A stretch of 64,000 nt of DNA from Nocardiopsis coralli (GTDB lineage Bacteria > Actinomycetota > Actinomycetes > Streptosporangiales > Streptosporangiaceae): assembly GCF_014892575.1 (NCBI RefSeq), contig NZ_JADBGI010000001.1, forward strand, positions 186,001 through 250,000, read 5' to 3'. The notes beneath the pieces were generated by a model. That model saw nothing but the letters and a program-made list of their open reading frames with translations, had not been told where the DNA came from and searched no databases. Below are positions 1 through 10,450 of this stretch, piece after piece. Every line of letters begins with the position of its first letter. The first letter of the stretch is position 1. Made by a program: the position numbers and the translations under genes.

Positions 1-498
1 GCGCGAGGCGCGAGCCTCGGCCGAAGCGGTCAGGAACAGCTTCACCGGGGCGTCGGGGGCGACCACGGTCGTGATGTCGCGGCCCTCCACGACGATGCCC
101 TCGCTCTCGGCGCGGGCGGCGGCGATGATCTCGCGCTGGGTGCGCACCAGGCGCTCGCGGGCCTCGGGCACGGCCGAGACGGCGCTGACGTTGCCGGTGA
201 CGTCCTTGCCGCGGATCTCGGCGGCCACGTCGCGGCCGTCCACGGCGACGGAGGGTGCACCCGGGTCGGTGCCCATGGTCAGCTCGGGGCGGTCGACGAC
301 CGCGGCCACGGCGGCGGCGTCGGCCACGTCCACGCCCTGGTCCAGCATCCACCAGGTCAGGGCCCGGTACATCGCCCCGGTGTCCAGGTACCGCAGGTCG
401 CGCGCCTTGGCCACACCGCGGGAGGTGCTCGACTTGCCCGACCCGGAGGGACCGTCGATCGCGATGACGATGCCCTCGGTGTTGCCCTGCGCGTTCAC
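1..498 (-). CDS. cmk: Cytidylate kinase, C-terminal end cut by window edge
   Basis: Phosphorylates CMP and dCMP with ATP in the pyrimidine salvage and CTP/dCTP supply route in the cytosol. From the GTG at 498 the product begins MNAQGNTEGIVIAIDGPSGS, which contains the kinase P-loop GPSGSGKS. This is followed by YLDTGAMYRALTWW, the CMP-binding region typical of Cmk. 166 codons are visible; the family is about 220-230 residues, so roughly 60 C-terminal residues lie outside the window. A purine-rich CGGGAG lies about a dozen bases before the GTG. It lies downstream of tyrA with an 83-bp gap, the order seen in other actinomycetes (tyrA-cmk-der). Confidence 0.93.
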   Translation of the reverse strand, partial: MNAQGNTEGIVIAIDGPSGSGKSSTSRGVAKARDLRYLDTGAMYRALTWWMLDQGVDVADAAAVAAVVDRPELTMGTDPGAPSVAVDGRDVAAEIRGKDVTGNVSAVSAVPEARERLVRTQREIIAAARAESEGIVVEGRDITTVVAPDAPVKLFLTASAEARASR

Positions 499-581
499 TG
501 CTGTCGACTCCCGGTCGCCGGAGGTGTAAAACGGATCCGCCACAGCGTACCCCCGACCCGGCGGCACTCCGGACGTTCCGG

Positions 582-1700
582 TCACCGCCCCGGGTGCACC
601 GACCACCCGGCCGCCGACAGGGCCCGCACGAGGGTGTCCTCGGCCTCGGGGAGCACCGACAGCGACACCGTGCCCATGGGGAGCCCGGGGGTGTGCTCGA
701 TACGCACGTCCTCGATGTTGACGCCGGCCTCGCCCGCCGCGACGAAGAGACGGCCCAGCACGCCCGGCTCGTCGGAGACGACCACGGGCAGGACCGCCCA
801 GGCCGGACGCCGGACCGCGCCGTGCTTGCCGGGCAGGCGCCCCTGTCCGGTGCGGCCGCGTTCGAGCACGTCGCGCACGGGCGCCAGATCCGCGTCGGGC
901 CCCTGTGCCTGTTCGAGGGAGTGTGCGGTGGCGGTGAGGTCCTCGGCGATCCCGCGCAGCACGCCCGCCACGGGTGCGGCGTTGTGGCTCAGGATCGCGG
1001 TCCACATGCCGGGGTCGCCGCCGGCCACCCGGGTGACGTCGCGCACGCCCTGCCCGGCCAGCGCCAGCGCGGACGCGTCGCCCTCCAACAACCGTGCGGC
1101 CATGGCGGAGGCGGCCATGTGCGGGGCGTGGGAGACCAGGGCCACGGCACGGTCGTGCGCGGCAGGGTCGAGCACCAGCGGGTCGGCCCCGCACAGGCGC
1201 GAGACCTGCGAGACGGCGGCCACGGCGCCCGCGTCGGCCTTGCCGGTGGGGCACAGCGCCCAGGAGCGGCCCAGGAAGAGGTCGGAGCGGGCCGCGCCGG
1301 GACCGCTCTTCTCCCGGCCTCCCATGGGGTGGCCGGGCACGAACGTGGCCAGGTCGCAGCCCAGCCGCTCGGCACCGGCGACCACGCTGGACTTGACGCT
1401 GGCGGCGTCGGTGTAGACCTGCGCCAGCCCCCGGTCCTGGGCCTTCTTCAGTACCTCGGGCACGACCTCCGGGGGCGCGGCCACAACGGCCACGTCCGCC
1501 GGAACCGCGGGGGTGTTCTCCTCCAGGGGGCGCCCCGCGCCCAGGTCGGCGGCCATGCGCAGGGAGGCCGGGTCGGGGTCGGACAGGGCCACGTCCACCC
1601 CGCGCGAACGCAGGGCCAGCGCGATCGACGTGCCGATGAGGCCCGTCCCGAGCACCACGACACGTTCCACGTCCGGCCGTCCCCCGTGGTCTGTGGTCAC
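582..1700 (-). CDS. tyrA: Prephenate dehydrogenase with C-terminal ACT domain
   Basis: NAD(P)-dependent oxidative decarboxylation of prephenate to 4-hydroxyphenylpyruvate, the committed step to tyrosine. The 372-residue protein has an N-terminal Rossmann fold with VLGTGLIGTS near residues 16-25. It has the family motif GHPMGGREKSG near 123, with the conserved catalytic His, then a helical dimerisation domain. The last ~75 residues (VVVSDEPGVLGRLF onward) form an ACT domain, usually the site of feedback control by tyrosine. The GTG start has a strong Shine-Dalgarno sequence (GGAGGAGA, 5 nt upstream). aroH, whose product chorismate mutase makes prephenate, lies just upstream, so two consecutive steps are adjacent. 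Confidence 0.95.
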   Translation of the reverse strand: MTTDHGGRPDVERVVVLGTGLIGTSIALALRSRGVDVALSDPDPASLRMAADLGAGRPLEENTPAVPADVAVVAAPPEVVPEVLKKAQDRGLAQVYTDAASVKSSVVAGAERLGCDLATFVPGHPMGGREKSGPGAARSDLFLGRSWALCPTGKADAGAVAAVSQVSRLCGADPLVLDPAAHDRAVALVSHAPHMAASAMAARLLEGDASALALAGQGVRDVTRVAGGDPGMWTAILSHNAAPVAGVLRGIAEDLTATAHSLEQAQGPDADLAPVRDVLERGRTGQGRLPGKHGAVRRPAWAVLPVVVSDEPGVLGRLFVAAGEAGVNIEDVRIEHTPGLPMGTVSLSVLPEAEDTLVRALSAAGWSVHPGR

Positions 1701-1773
1701 CGTCTCCTCCAGTGCTGCACGTTCTGCCCGGCCCGCCCCGGGTGTCCTCCCAGCTTAGGGCCCCGCTCGGGGG

Positions 1774-2136
1774 CTACTGAGCGATGTCCAGGCGCAGGGC
1801 CTGGGCTCCGCGCAGGTACACGTGCTGGACCTCGGACCGGGGCAGGTCGGTGTCCACGTGCGCCATGAGCCGCACCACACGGGGCAGGGCGTGCGGCACG
1901 TCGATCTCGGTGGCGCACATGAGCGGCACGTCGGAGAAACCCACCTTGCGCGCGGCCAGAGCAGGGAACTCGCTGTTGATGTCGGGGGTGGCGGTGAACA
2001 GCACGCTGATCACGTCGTCGGTGGTCAGCCCGTTGCGCCGCATCACCTCCGCGACGAGCTCGGCCGTGGCCTCCAACACCTGCTCGCGTTCGTCCGCGTC
2101 GACCTGAACCGCACCCCGGATGGCACGTACCGCCAC
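1774..2136 (-). CDS. aroH: Chorismate mutase, AroH class
   Basis: Rearranges chorismate to prephenate, feeding the adjacent TyrA. The 120-residue product starting at the GTG at 2136 (MAVRAIRGAVQVDADER) is a full-length monofunctional AroH-type (trimeric pseudo-alpha/beta barrel) mutase. Conserved segments include RAIRGA with the active-site Arg, LFTATPDINSEFPA, and the C-terminal VYLRGAQALR. The open frame extends 19 codons further upstream, but those residues are not family-like. The GTG at 2136 has AAGGCGGG about 8 nt before it, so I chose it. It is separated from rluB by a hairpin terminator and probably has its own promoter. Confidence 0.9.
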   Translation of the reverse strand: MAVRAIRGAVQVDADEREQVLEATAELVAEVMRRNGLTTDDVISVLFTATPDINSEFPALAARKVGFSDVPLMCATEIDVPHALPRVVRLMAHVDTDLPRSEVQHVYLRGAQALRLDIAQ

Positions 2137-2192
2137 GTTCGATCCCGCCTTTTGTGTCGCTGTGGATGAGGGTCCGCCGCCCGGAACGAGCA

Positions 2193-2233
2193 ACGGCGGC
2201 CACGGCCGGAGGGAACCGGGCCGTGACCGCCGT
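2193..2233 (-). terminator. Hairpin terminator after rluB
   Basis: A 15-bp stem (one mismatch) with an 11-nt loop starts about 10 bp beyond the rluB stop. Read on the minus strand it is followed by a modestly T-rich stretch. It should separate the scpA-scpB-rluB transcript from aroH-tyrA. Confidence 0.7.
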
Positions 2234-2242
2234 CAACTGTAT

Positions 2243-3667
2243 CTACAGGCCCGCGGCCCGGTAGAGCTCGCTCACCTCTCGTGAGGTCAGCGCGCGCATC
2301 GTGCCCAGTTTGAGGGCGTTGAGGTCGATCGGACCGACCTGGGTGCGCGCCAGGTCCGAGACCGGGTGGCCGACCTCCTCCATGAGGCGGCGCACGATGT
2401 GCTTGCGCCCCTCGTGCAGGCGGATCTCCACCATGGACTTGGGTTCGGCGTCGTCGACCACGCGGAAGGAGTCGACCTCCACGGGCCCGTCGTCGAGCTC
2501 CACGCCCTTGCGGACGCGCTTGGCCACGCGGTGGGGCACCGGGCCGGGCACCTTCGCGATGTAGGTCTTGACGACCTTGTACCGCGGGTGGGTGAGCCGG
2601 TTGGCGAGGTCCCCGTCGTTGGTCAGCAGGATCAGACCCTCGGTCTCGGTGTCCAGCCGGCCCACGTGGAAGATGCGCTCGGAGGTCTGACCGGTGTAGT
2701 CGGCCAGGGTCGGGCGCCCCTGCGGGTCCCACATGGTGCTGACCACGCCCCGCGGCTTGTTGAGGGCGAAGTACAGCTTGTCGGGCGCGGTGACCACACG
2801 CATGTCGTCCACACGGATCTCGGACTTCTCCGGGTCCACGCGGGCGCCGAAGCGCCGGACGACCTCGCCGTCGACGCTGACGCGTCCTGCGGCGATCATG
2901 TCCTCGCTGGCGCGGCGGCTGGCCACACCGGCGGCGGCGAGGGCCTTCTGGAGCCGGATGCCGCCGGGGACGTCGCTGTAGGTGTCGCGGTCCTTGTCGC
3001 GGCGGTCCTCGTCACTGGGGTCGTAGTCCTTGCGCAGGGCACGCAGGCGCTCCTGCGCGGCGCGGGACAGCTGGGCCTCGTTGCGGACCCGGTCGCCCTG
3101 GTTCGAGCGCTGCTTGGGGCCGCCCGCGGGCTGGTTGCGGCGGTCGGGACCCTTGTGCGGGGGACGGCTGCCACGACGGTCGTCACGGTTGCCCCGGCGG
3201 TCGTCGCGGCCGCGGAAGTCACGGTCGCCACCCCGGCGGTCGCGGTCGCCGCGGTGTCCGCGGTCGTCCCGGTTACCGCCCCGGTCGCGGTCGTCACGGC
3301 GGCGGTCGCCGCCCCGGTCGTCCCGGTTCCCGCCTCGGCGGTCCCGGTCGTCGCGCCGGTCACCGCGGAAGTCCCGGTCGTCCCGGTTGCCACGGCGGTC
3401 GTCGCGCCGGTCACCCCGGTCGCGCCCGCGGAAGTCCCGGTCGTCCCGGTCGCGGTGGTCCCGCCGTCCGTCGCGGCCCCCGCCACGGCGGTCGTCCCGG
3501 CCGCCCCGGGGATCGCGGTCGTCACGGCGCCGGTCGTCCCGGCCGCCGCGGAAGTCTCTGTCGTCACGGCCGCGGAAGTCGCGCCCCCGGCCGTGGTTGC
3601 GGCCCTTGGGGCCGCGGTCGTCTCTGTGGTCGCCGCGCTCACCGCGCGGGGCGTTGTCAGTAGTCAC
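2243..3667 (-). CDS. rluB: 23S rRNA pseudouridine synthase (RluB/RsuA family) with long disordered N-terminus
   Basis: Isomerises a uridine in large-subunit rRNA. Residues ~225-290 form an S4 RNA-binding domain (RLQKALAAAGVASRR). Residues ~290-474 form the pseudouridine synthase domain with the catalytic Asp in GRLDTETEGLILLTNDGD near residue 340. The first ~185 residues are unusual: they are almost entirely Arg, Asp and Gly in irregular RDDR, RGNRDD and DFRGR units, predicted to be disordered and RNA-binding. This makes the protein 474 residues against about 240-300 for the core family. The GTG start lies inside the end of scpB (11-bp overlap), so translation is probably coupled. Confidence 0.9.
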   Translation of the reverse strand: MTTDNAPRGERGDHRDDRGPKGRNHGRGRDFRGRDDRDFRGGRDDRRRDDRDPRGGRDDRRGGGRDGRRDHRDRDDRDFRGRDRGDRRDDRRGNRDDRDFRGDRRDDRDRRGGNRDDRGGDRRRDDRDRGGNRDDRGHRGDRDRRGGDRDFRGRDDRRGNRDDRRGSRPPHKGPDRRNQPAGGPKQRSNQGDRVRNEAQLSRAAQERLRALRKDYDPSDEDRRDKDRDTYSDVPGGIRLQKALAAAGVASRRASEDMIAAGRVSVDGEVVRRFGARVDPEKSEIRVDDMRVVTAPDKLYFALNKPRGVVSTMWDPQGRPTLADYTGQTSERIFHVGRLDTETEGLILLTNDGDLANRLTHPRYKVVKTYIAKVPGPVPHRVAKRVRKGVELDDGPVEVDSFRVVDDAEPKSMVEIRLHEGRKHIVRRLMEEVGHPVSDLARTQVGPIDLNALKLGTMRALTSREVSELYRAAGL

Positions 3668-4250
3668 CGGTGTCGTCTAGACCTTCGATGTCGTCGGGGA
3701 GGAACGGGGCGAGGTCGGGCAGCTCGTCGAGGCCGCGCAGTCCAAGCCGTTCCAGGAAGTAGGTCGTGGTCCGATACAGCAGGGCGCCGGACTCTGGATC
3801 GTGTCCGGTTTCCTCGATCAGTCCCCTCAGTACGAGGGTACGCATCACGCCGTCGCAGTTGACACCGCGCACGGCAGAGACCCTGCCGCGTGAGACCGGT
3901 TGGCGGTAGGCCACCACGGCCAACGTCTCCAGTGCGGCCTGTGTCAGCCGCACCTCCTGGCCTTCCTTGAGGAAGTGCTCCACGACGTCGGCGCACTCGG
4001 GCCGGGTGTAGAAACGCCACCCGTCGGCCACCGCTCGCAGGTCGAAACCACGGCCCTGCTCGGTGTATTCCCGCGACAGCGACTCCAGTGCGCGGGTCAC
4101 CTCGTCGACGGGTGCGTCGACGCCCTTGGCGAGGTCGTACTCGGAGACGGGCTGGTCGACCACCATGAGCACCGCCTCCAGGTCGCGGTACAGATCGGGG
4201 CGCCCGGAGAGATCTCCCACATCGGCTCCGGCGGTGTGCTCGGCGGTCAT
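3657..4250 (-). CDS. scpB: Segregation and condensation protein B
   Basis: Kleisin-interacting winged-helix subunit of the bacterial SMC condensin (SMC-ScpA-ScpB), acting on chromosome compaction and segregation. The 197-residue product starts at the ATG at 4250 (MTAEHTAGADVGDLSG). It contains the family segments LEAVLMVVDQPVSE, LTQAALETLAVVAYRQPVSR and VMRTLVLRGLIEETGH, ending in YRTTTYFLERLGL. The frame is open further upstream, but those residues are the antisense of scpA and are not ScpB-like. The start overlaps the scpA stop by 4 bp (ATGA), a coupled pair. Confidence 0.95.
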   Translation of the reverse strand: MTAEHTAGADVGDLSGRPDLYRDLEAVLMVVDQPVSEYDLAKGVDAPVDEVTRALESLSREYTEQGRGFDLRAVADGWRFYTRPECADVVEHFLKEGQEVRLTQAALETLAVVAYRQPVSRGRVSAVRGVNCDGVMRTLVLRGLIEETGHDPESGALLYRTTTYFLERLGLRGLDELPDLAPFLPDDIEGLDDTGDY

Positions 4251-5083
4251 GCGGACTCCCCCGTCTGCTCGGTCCCGGTCTCGTCGTACTCGCTGTCGAC
4301 CACGACCTCGCCCTCTCCCCCGGTCCAGGTGACGGAGAGCTCCCCGAGCGGGTCGGGCTGGTCGAAGGCCACGTTGGCGGCCCGGTACAGCTCCAGCAGG
4401 GACAGGAACCGGGCGACGACCTCGAAGGTACCGTCGCACTCGACCGTCAGTTCCGCGAACGTGAGGGTGCCGTGCTCGCGCAGGGCGGCCACGACCATCT
4501 CCCCCTGTTCTTTGACCGAGGTCTTGGTCTGGTGGATGTGCGTGACCGGGACGCTCGGTGGTTCCTCGGGGGTGAAGACCTTGCCGGCCAGCGCCGCGAA
4601 CTCCTGCGGGCCGAGCTTGAACAGCACCTCGGGGCGCAGCGCCGCGAACTGCTCCTCCAGCGGCACCGCACGCGCGTATCGGCGGCCCTGGGCGGCCATC
4701 CGGTCGCGCATCAGCGCGGCGACCTCCTTGTAGGCGCGGTACTGCAGCAGGCGCGCGAACAGCAGGTCGCGGGCCTCCAGCAGCGCCAGGTCGGCCTCGT
4801 CCTCGACGTCGCCGCGCGGCAGCAGCCGGGCCGCCTTGAGGTCGAGCAGGGTCGCCGCGACCAGCAGGAAGTTGCTGGCCTGGTCGAGGTCCCAGCCCTC
4901 CTCGTGCGCGCGGATGTGCGCGATGAACTCGTCGGTGACCTTCGACAGCGACACCTCGGTGATGTCCAGCTTGTGCTTGGAGATCAGCCCGAGGAGCAGG
5001 TCGAAGGGGCCCTCGAAGTTGTCCAGGTGCACCTGGAAGGCGTTCTCGTCGACCTCCTCGGCCGCGTACTCCTCAACCGCCAT
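4247..5083 (-). CDS. scpA: Segregation and condensation protein A (kleisin)
   Basis: Kleisin subunit that bridges the SMC heads. The N-terminal block FQVHLDNFEGPFDLLLGLISKHKLDITEVSLSKVTDEF is diagnostic, followed by DLDQASNFLLVAATLLDLKAARLLP. The C-terminal winged-helix region ends in LSLLELYRAANVAFDQ plus a short acidic tail. I placed the start at the ATG at 5083 (MAVEEYAAEE). An in-frame GTG at 5116 would add 11 residues and cannot be excluded, because neither start has a strong Shine-Dalgarno sequence. It is the first gene of the scpA-scpB-rluB operon and lies downstream of parA, so the segregation genes are clustered. Confidence 0.93.
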   Translation of the reverse strand: MAVEEYAAEEVDENAFQVHLDNFEGPFDLLLGLISKHKLDITEVSLSKVTDEFIAHIRAHEEGWDLDQASNFLLVAATLLDLKAARLLPRGDVEDEADLALLEARDLLFARLLQYRAYKEVAALMRDRMAAQGRRYARAVPLEEQFAALRPEVLFKLGPQEFAALAGKVFTPEEPPSVPVTHIHQTKTSVKEQGEMVVAALREHGTLTFAELTVECDGTFEVVARFLSLLELYRAANVAFDQPDPLGELSVTWTGGEGEVVVDSEYDETGTEQTGESA

Positions 5084-5128
5084 ACCGGCCACCCGACCGC
5101 CCCCGCGTCTCGTCACTCATACGAACAA

Positions 5129-5162
5129 GGGTGCCACCCGCCTGAAGCGGCGGACGGCACCC
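5129..5162 (-). terminator. Hairpin terminator after the parA-linked small gene
   Basis: Arms GGGTGCC/GGCACCC with an inner CCGCC/GGCGG pairing. On the minus strand the stem is followed by TTGTTCGT. It sits between the 5222-5641 gene and scpA and so would end the parA transcript. Confidence 0.65.
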
Positions 5163-5221
5163 TCCTGGATTCGTCGTTCGGCACCTGCCCCTCCCCTCCC
5201 CCGGCGGCGGGGCGGGCGCCC

Positions 5222-5641
5222 TTATTCTTCGGTCAACCGACGCACCAGCTTGCTGGAGGCACCGTTCTCCTCGAAATCGGCGAGCAGGACGGCGACCGCC
5301 TCGCGCACGAGCCGGCCCCGGTCGGCGCTGAGCCCGTGCTCGGCCCGCAGGGACAGTCGTGTCTGTTCCAGGGCCAACAGCTCCGGGCTGGAGATGTAGA
5401 CGGTGATCTTCTCGTCATGGCGCTGCCGCCCGCTGGGCTTGGGCGCGCGGGAGATCTCCGCGGCCTTGCCCTTTCCCCGTCGCGGGGCGGGCGGTGTGCC
5501 GCTGTCGTCCCCGTTGCGCTGCCTGGGTGCTTCGTACTGGCTGTCGGTCTCCGTGTCCGGCGTGTCCTCGGAACCTGCGGAGCGGAAGAACATCTCGTCC
5601 GCGCCGGGAAGGTTCACGCGCCGTGACCGCTGAGAGGCCAC
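5222..5641 (-). CDS. Small basic protein with possible ribbon-helix-helix C-terminus, partner of ParA
   Basis: 139 residues, not assigned to a named family. The first ~75 residues are low-complexity and charged. The last ~60 (DEKITVYISSPELLALEQTR ... RLVREAVAVLLADFEE) have the strand-helix-helix pattern of ribbon-helix-helix DNA-binding proteins. The gene overlaps the 3' end of parA by 28 bp, so it is almost certainly co-translated with it. By position it could be the DNA-binding partner of this ParA, in place of a classical ParB, which is not in the window. This is an inference from fold pattern and context only. Confidence 0.8.
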   Translation of the reverse strand: MASQRSRRVNLPGADEMFFRSAGSEDTPDTETDSQYEAPRQRNGDDSGTPPAPRRGKGKAAEISRAPKPSGRQRHDEKITVYISSPELLALEQTRLSLRAEHGLSADRGRLVREAVAVLLADFEENGASSKLVRRLTEE

Positions 5642-6576
5642 CTAGCCAGCACCTCCTTGGCCAGGTCCCGATAGGCGTTGGCCCCGGCCGAGGACGAGTC
5701 GAACCTGGTGATGGGTTCGCCCGCCACGGTGGCGTCCGGAAAGCGCACGGTCCGGTTGATGACCGTGCCGTAGACCTTGTCGCCGAACCCGTCGATGATC
5801 GTCGACAACACCTCACGGGCGTGCAGCGTGCGCGGGTCGTACATGGTGCCCAGGAACCCGTCGATGACCAGTTCCTCGTTGAGGCGTTCCTGCACCTTCT
5901 GGATGGTGTCCATGAGCAGCGCCACCCCGCGCAGCGCGAAGAACTCGCACTCCAGCGGGACCACGACGCCGTCGGCCGCGGTGAGCGCGTTGACGGTGAG
6001 CAGGCCGAGCGAGGGCTGGCAGTCGATGAGCACGACGTCGTAGTCGTCGATCACCGGGCGCAGGGCGCGGGCGAGCATCTGCTCGCGCGCGACCTCGCCG
6101 ACCAGCTGGACCTCGGCGGCCGACAGGTCGATGTTGCTCGGGATGAGGTCCAGGCCCTCGACGTCGGTCTTGAGCAGGACGTCCTCGACCGACACGTCGC
6201 GCTGCATGAGCAGGTTGTAGACGGTGAGGTCGAGTTCGCGCGGGTCCAGTCGGCCGAGCCCGACCGAGAGCGCGCCCTGCGGGTCGAAGTCGACCAGCAG
6301 CACACGTCTGCCGTACTCGGCGATGGCCGCCCCGAGGTTGATGGTGGTGGTGGTCTTACCGACCCCACCCTTTTGGTTACACAGTGCTACAATCCGTGCC
6401 GGACCGTGCTCATGGACCGGCGCCGGCTCCGGAAAGTCCTGTGCTTCAGGTCTTGCGGTGTGCAGATCGGCCCCCGTGTCGCGTGTCGTTCCCCAGGGGT
6501 TGGTCACCGGGTCGGCGAGCTCCCCCTCGCCGACGGGTGCGGTGTTCGCATCCACGTCGTTCTCCGCCCAGTTCAC
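5614..6576 (-). CDS. parA: ParA/Soj-family partition ATPase
   Basis: Walker-type ATPase of chromosome or cargo segregation. The product (320 residues from the GTG at 6576, with GGGGAGG about 11 nt upstream) has a ~60-residue acidic, Pro-rich N-terminal extension. Then comes the deviant Walker A CNQKGGVGKTTTTINLG near residues 66-82 with the signature Lys, followed by LLVDFDPQGALSVGLG and VLIDCQPSLGLLTVNAL. It sits by scpA/scpB and xerD rather than near an origin-type parAB operon, so it is probably the second, scpAB-linked ParA that many actinomycetes carry. The open frame extends 25 codons upstream of the chosen start. Confidence 0.92.
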   Translation of the reverse strand: MNWAENDVDANTAPVGEGELADPVTNPWGTTRDTGADLHTARPEAQDFPEPAPVHEHGPARIVALCNQKGGVGKTTTTINLGAAIAEYGRRVLLVDFDPQGALSVGLGRLDPRELDLTVYNLLMQRDVSVEDVLLKTDVEGLDLIPSNIDLSAAEVQLVGEVAREQMLARALRPVIDDYDVVLIDCQPSLGLLTVNALTAADGVVVPLECEFFALRGVALLMDTIQKVQERLNEELVIDGFLGTMYDPRTLHAREVLSTIIDGFGDKVYGTVINRTVRFPDATVAGEPITRFDSSSAGANAYRDLAKEVLARWPLSGHGA

Positions 6577-6682
6577 AACCCTTGACCTCCCCCACGGACC
6601 GCCCGGGCCGCAGAGTGCTCCTCTGGGCCGGGGCCGCCGTCGGAAACTCAATATGTCGACAGCAAGGTACCTCTGTGCCGCG

Positions 6683-6712
6683 ACTCTAGAACGACGACAC
6701 GACGCACTTCAA
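6683..6712 (-). promoter_or_regulatory. Candidate promoter for parA
   Basis: On the minus strand TTGAAG and TAGAGT are spaced by 18 bp, a reasonable housekeeping-sigma promoter, about 105 bp before the parA start. A small palindrome (GATCC-5-GGATC, 6716-6730) lies just upstream. The rest of 6577-6839 holds nothing else I recognise. Confidence 0.4.
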
Positions 6713-6839
6713 CATGATCCTGTGAGGATCCCCGCCACGGCCGGACCGCCCTGGAGGCCGTCCGTACCGTCATTTCTCGTAGGGAAAGAGTACACACTGG
6801 GCGCGGGTGCCTCACCCGGTTCTCCGGCCCCGACCCCTC

Positions 6840-7832
6840 TCACCGAGCAGCCGTGTACCGGGCCCTGGGGTGGCTGACCGCATACACCTCGCGGAGGTGA
6901 TCGACGGTGACCAGGGTGTACACCTGTGTGGTCGTCACCGAACTGTGTCCCAGGAGCTCCTGGACGACGCGGATGTCGGCTCCCCCGTCGAGCAGATGTG
7001 TGGCGAAGGAGTGCCGCAGCGTGTGCGGGGAGACCCCCTCGACACCGGCGCGTCCGGCCACCGCCCCCAGCACGCCCCAGCCGCCCTGGCGGGTCAGGCG
7101 CCCGCCCCGGGCGTTGAGGAACAGCGCGGGTCCGCCCTTGCCGGACCGCCCCAGCGACGGGCGCACCCGCACCAGGTAGGCCTGCAGGGCCCGGCTCGCG
7201 TAGGACCCCAGCGGCACCAGGCGCTCGTGCCCGCCCTTGCCGCGGAACCGCACCAGCCCGACCCCGCCGTCACCGGACTCCACCGCCTCGGCGACGTCGT
7301 CCACGTCCAGCCCGACCGTCTCGGAGATGCGCGCACCCGTGCCGTAGAGCACCTCCAGCAGCGCCCGGTCGCGCAGGGCGAGCAGATCGGCCCGCGCATC
7401 GGAGGCGGGCGCGGCCGCCGGGCCCGCGGCCTCCAGGATGCGTTCGACCGCCTCCAACGGCACCGCCTTGGGCAGGCGCATCGGCGGCACGGGCGGTGCG
7501 ACCTCCGCGGCCGCATCGGTGGCGCACCACCCCTCGCGCAGGGCGAAGGCGTGCAGGCCCCGCACGGCGGCCAGGGCCCGACCGGCCGAGGCCGCGCCCA
7601 GCGCGCGGTGCTCCTCATCGCCCTCGCGCAGCGCCGTGAGGAAGGCCCGCACCTGCGCGGGCCCCACCCCCGCCGGACCCGTGACGCCGTCGTCGGCGAG
7701 GAAGGCGTCGTAGCGGCGCAGGTCGCGCCGGTAGGCCAGCAGGGTGTTGTCGGCCAGCGCACGTTCGGCGGCCAGGTGGTCCAGGTAGGCGCCGCACAGC
7801 CGGGCCAGGGGTCCCCCGTCGGAGCCGCTCAC
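6840..7832 (-). CDS. xerD: Tyrosine recombinase XerD
   Basis: Site-specific recombinase that resolves chromosome dimers at dif. 330 residues. The N-terminal SAM-like domain ([23 protein letters not shown]) is followed by the catalytic domain with all expected residues. These are Arg in GTGARISE, Lys in RGKGGHER, His-Arg in [14 protein letters not shown], His in LGHSS and the Tyr nucleophile in TTQVYT. Its GTG start overlaps the Nudix gene stop by 4 bp. The conserved scp/parA neighbourhood marks it as the housekeeping Xer protein, not a phage integrase. Confidence 0.95.
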   Translation of the reverse strand: MSGSDGGPLARLCGAYLDHLAAERALADNTLLAYRRDLRRYDAFLADDGVTGPAGVGPAQVRAFLTALREGDEEHRALGAASAGRALAAVRGLHAFALREGWCATDAAAEVAPPVPPMRLPKAVPLEAVERILEAAGPAAAPASDARADLLALRDRALLEVLYGTGARISETVGLDVDDVAEAVESGDGGVGLVRFRGKGGHERLVPLGSYASRALQAYLVRVRPSLGRSGKGGPALFLNARGGRLTRQGGWGVLGAVAGRAGVEGVSPHTLRHSFATHLLDGGADIRVVQELLGHSSVTTTQVYTLVTVDHLREVYAVSHPRARYTAAR

Positions 7833-8497
7833 CGCTCGGACACGTCCGGCAGGTCCGCGAAACCGTTGCGGGCCGCGGTGTGCGCGGCCAGGATCCCGAA
7901 CATGGTGATCCCGTTGCGCACCTGCCCGCCCATCACCAGGCCGACCGCCTCCTCCAGGGGGACCCAGGCGGCCACGAGGTCGGCCTCCTCGTGCCGGCGC
8001 ACGAACCCGTTCTCCTCCTCAGGCACCACCGACAACCCGCGTGCCAGGAACAGGTGCACGACCTCGTCGGACACACCGGGGCTGGCCAGCATCGACGGGA
8101 GCTCGTTCCAGGTGCGGGCGCGCAGCCCGGCCTCTTCCACGAGCTCGCGGCGGGCCGTGGCCACCGGCGGCTCGCCCTCCACGTCCAGCATCCCCGCGGG
8201 CAGCTCCCACAGCTTGTGCCGGACCGCGTGCCGGTACTGGCGCTGCAGCAGGACCCGCCCCTGCTCGTCCAGGGCCACCACCGTGGCGGCCCCGGGGTGG
8301 CGAAGGTAGTCGCGTGCGGCCGCGACGGTGCCCCCGTCGGGGCCGTCGGGCATCTCCACCCGGTCGGTGGTCAGGGTGAACACCGGGCCGCTGTAGCGCT
8401 CCTGCGAGCTCTCCACCGGCCACGACGCGGGGACGTCCGCGACCTGCGCGGACGTCCCCGGATCCTGCTGCCCGGTCGGGTGGGTGTCAGTGCCCAT
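7829..8497 (-). CDS. Nudix hydrolase, ADP-ribose pyrophosphatase type
   Basis: Hydrolyses nucleoside-diphosphate-linked compounds, probably ADP-ribose, to the monophosphate. 222 residues. The Nudix box G-x5-E-x7-REVxEExG is seen as [10 protein letters not shown] followed by [10 protein letters not shown], near residues 115-138. A conserved Pro about 15 residues after the box (SPGVSDE) matches the ADP-ribose-specific subgroup. The upstream sheet ending [16 protein letters not shown] is also characteristic. The ATG start has GAGAGG 7 nt upstream. It overlaps xerD by 4 bp and follows pyrG, so the three may share a transcript. Confidence 0.88.
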   Translation of the reverse strand: MGTDTHPTGQQDPGTSAQVADVPASWPVESSQERYSGPVFTLTTDRVEMPDGPDGGTVAAARDYLRHPGAATVVALDEQGRVLLQRQYRHAVRHKLWELPAGMLDVEGEPPVATARRELVEEAGLRARTWNELPSMLASPGVSDEVVHLFLARGLSVVPEEENGFVRRHEEADLVAAWVPLEEAVGLVMGGQVRNGITMFGILAAHTAARNGFADLPDVSER

Positions 8498-8539
8498 GTG
8501 TGCCTCTCATCGACGACCGCCCCCACCCGACCGACGGGC

Positions 8540-10450
<1,911 letters not shown>

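Noticed and set aside
2366-3862. Plus-strand Val/Ala-rich frame opposite rluB
   Set aside because: It is the reverse reading of the RDDR/GN repeat DNA, has no ribosome-binding site, and crosses the scpB-rluB junction.
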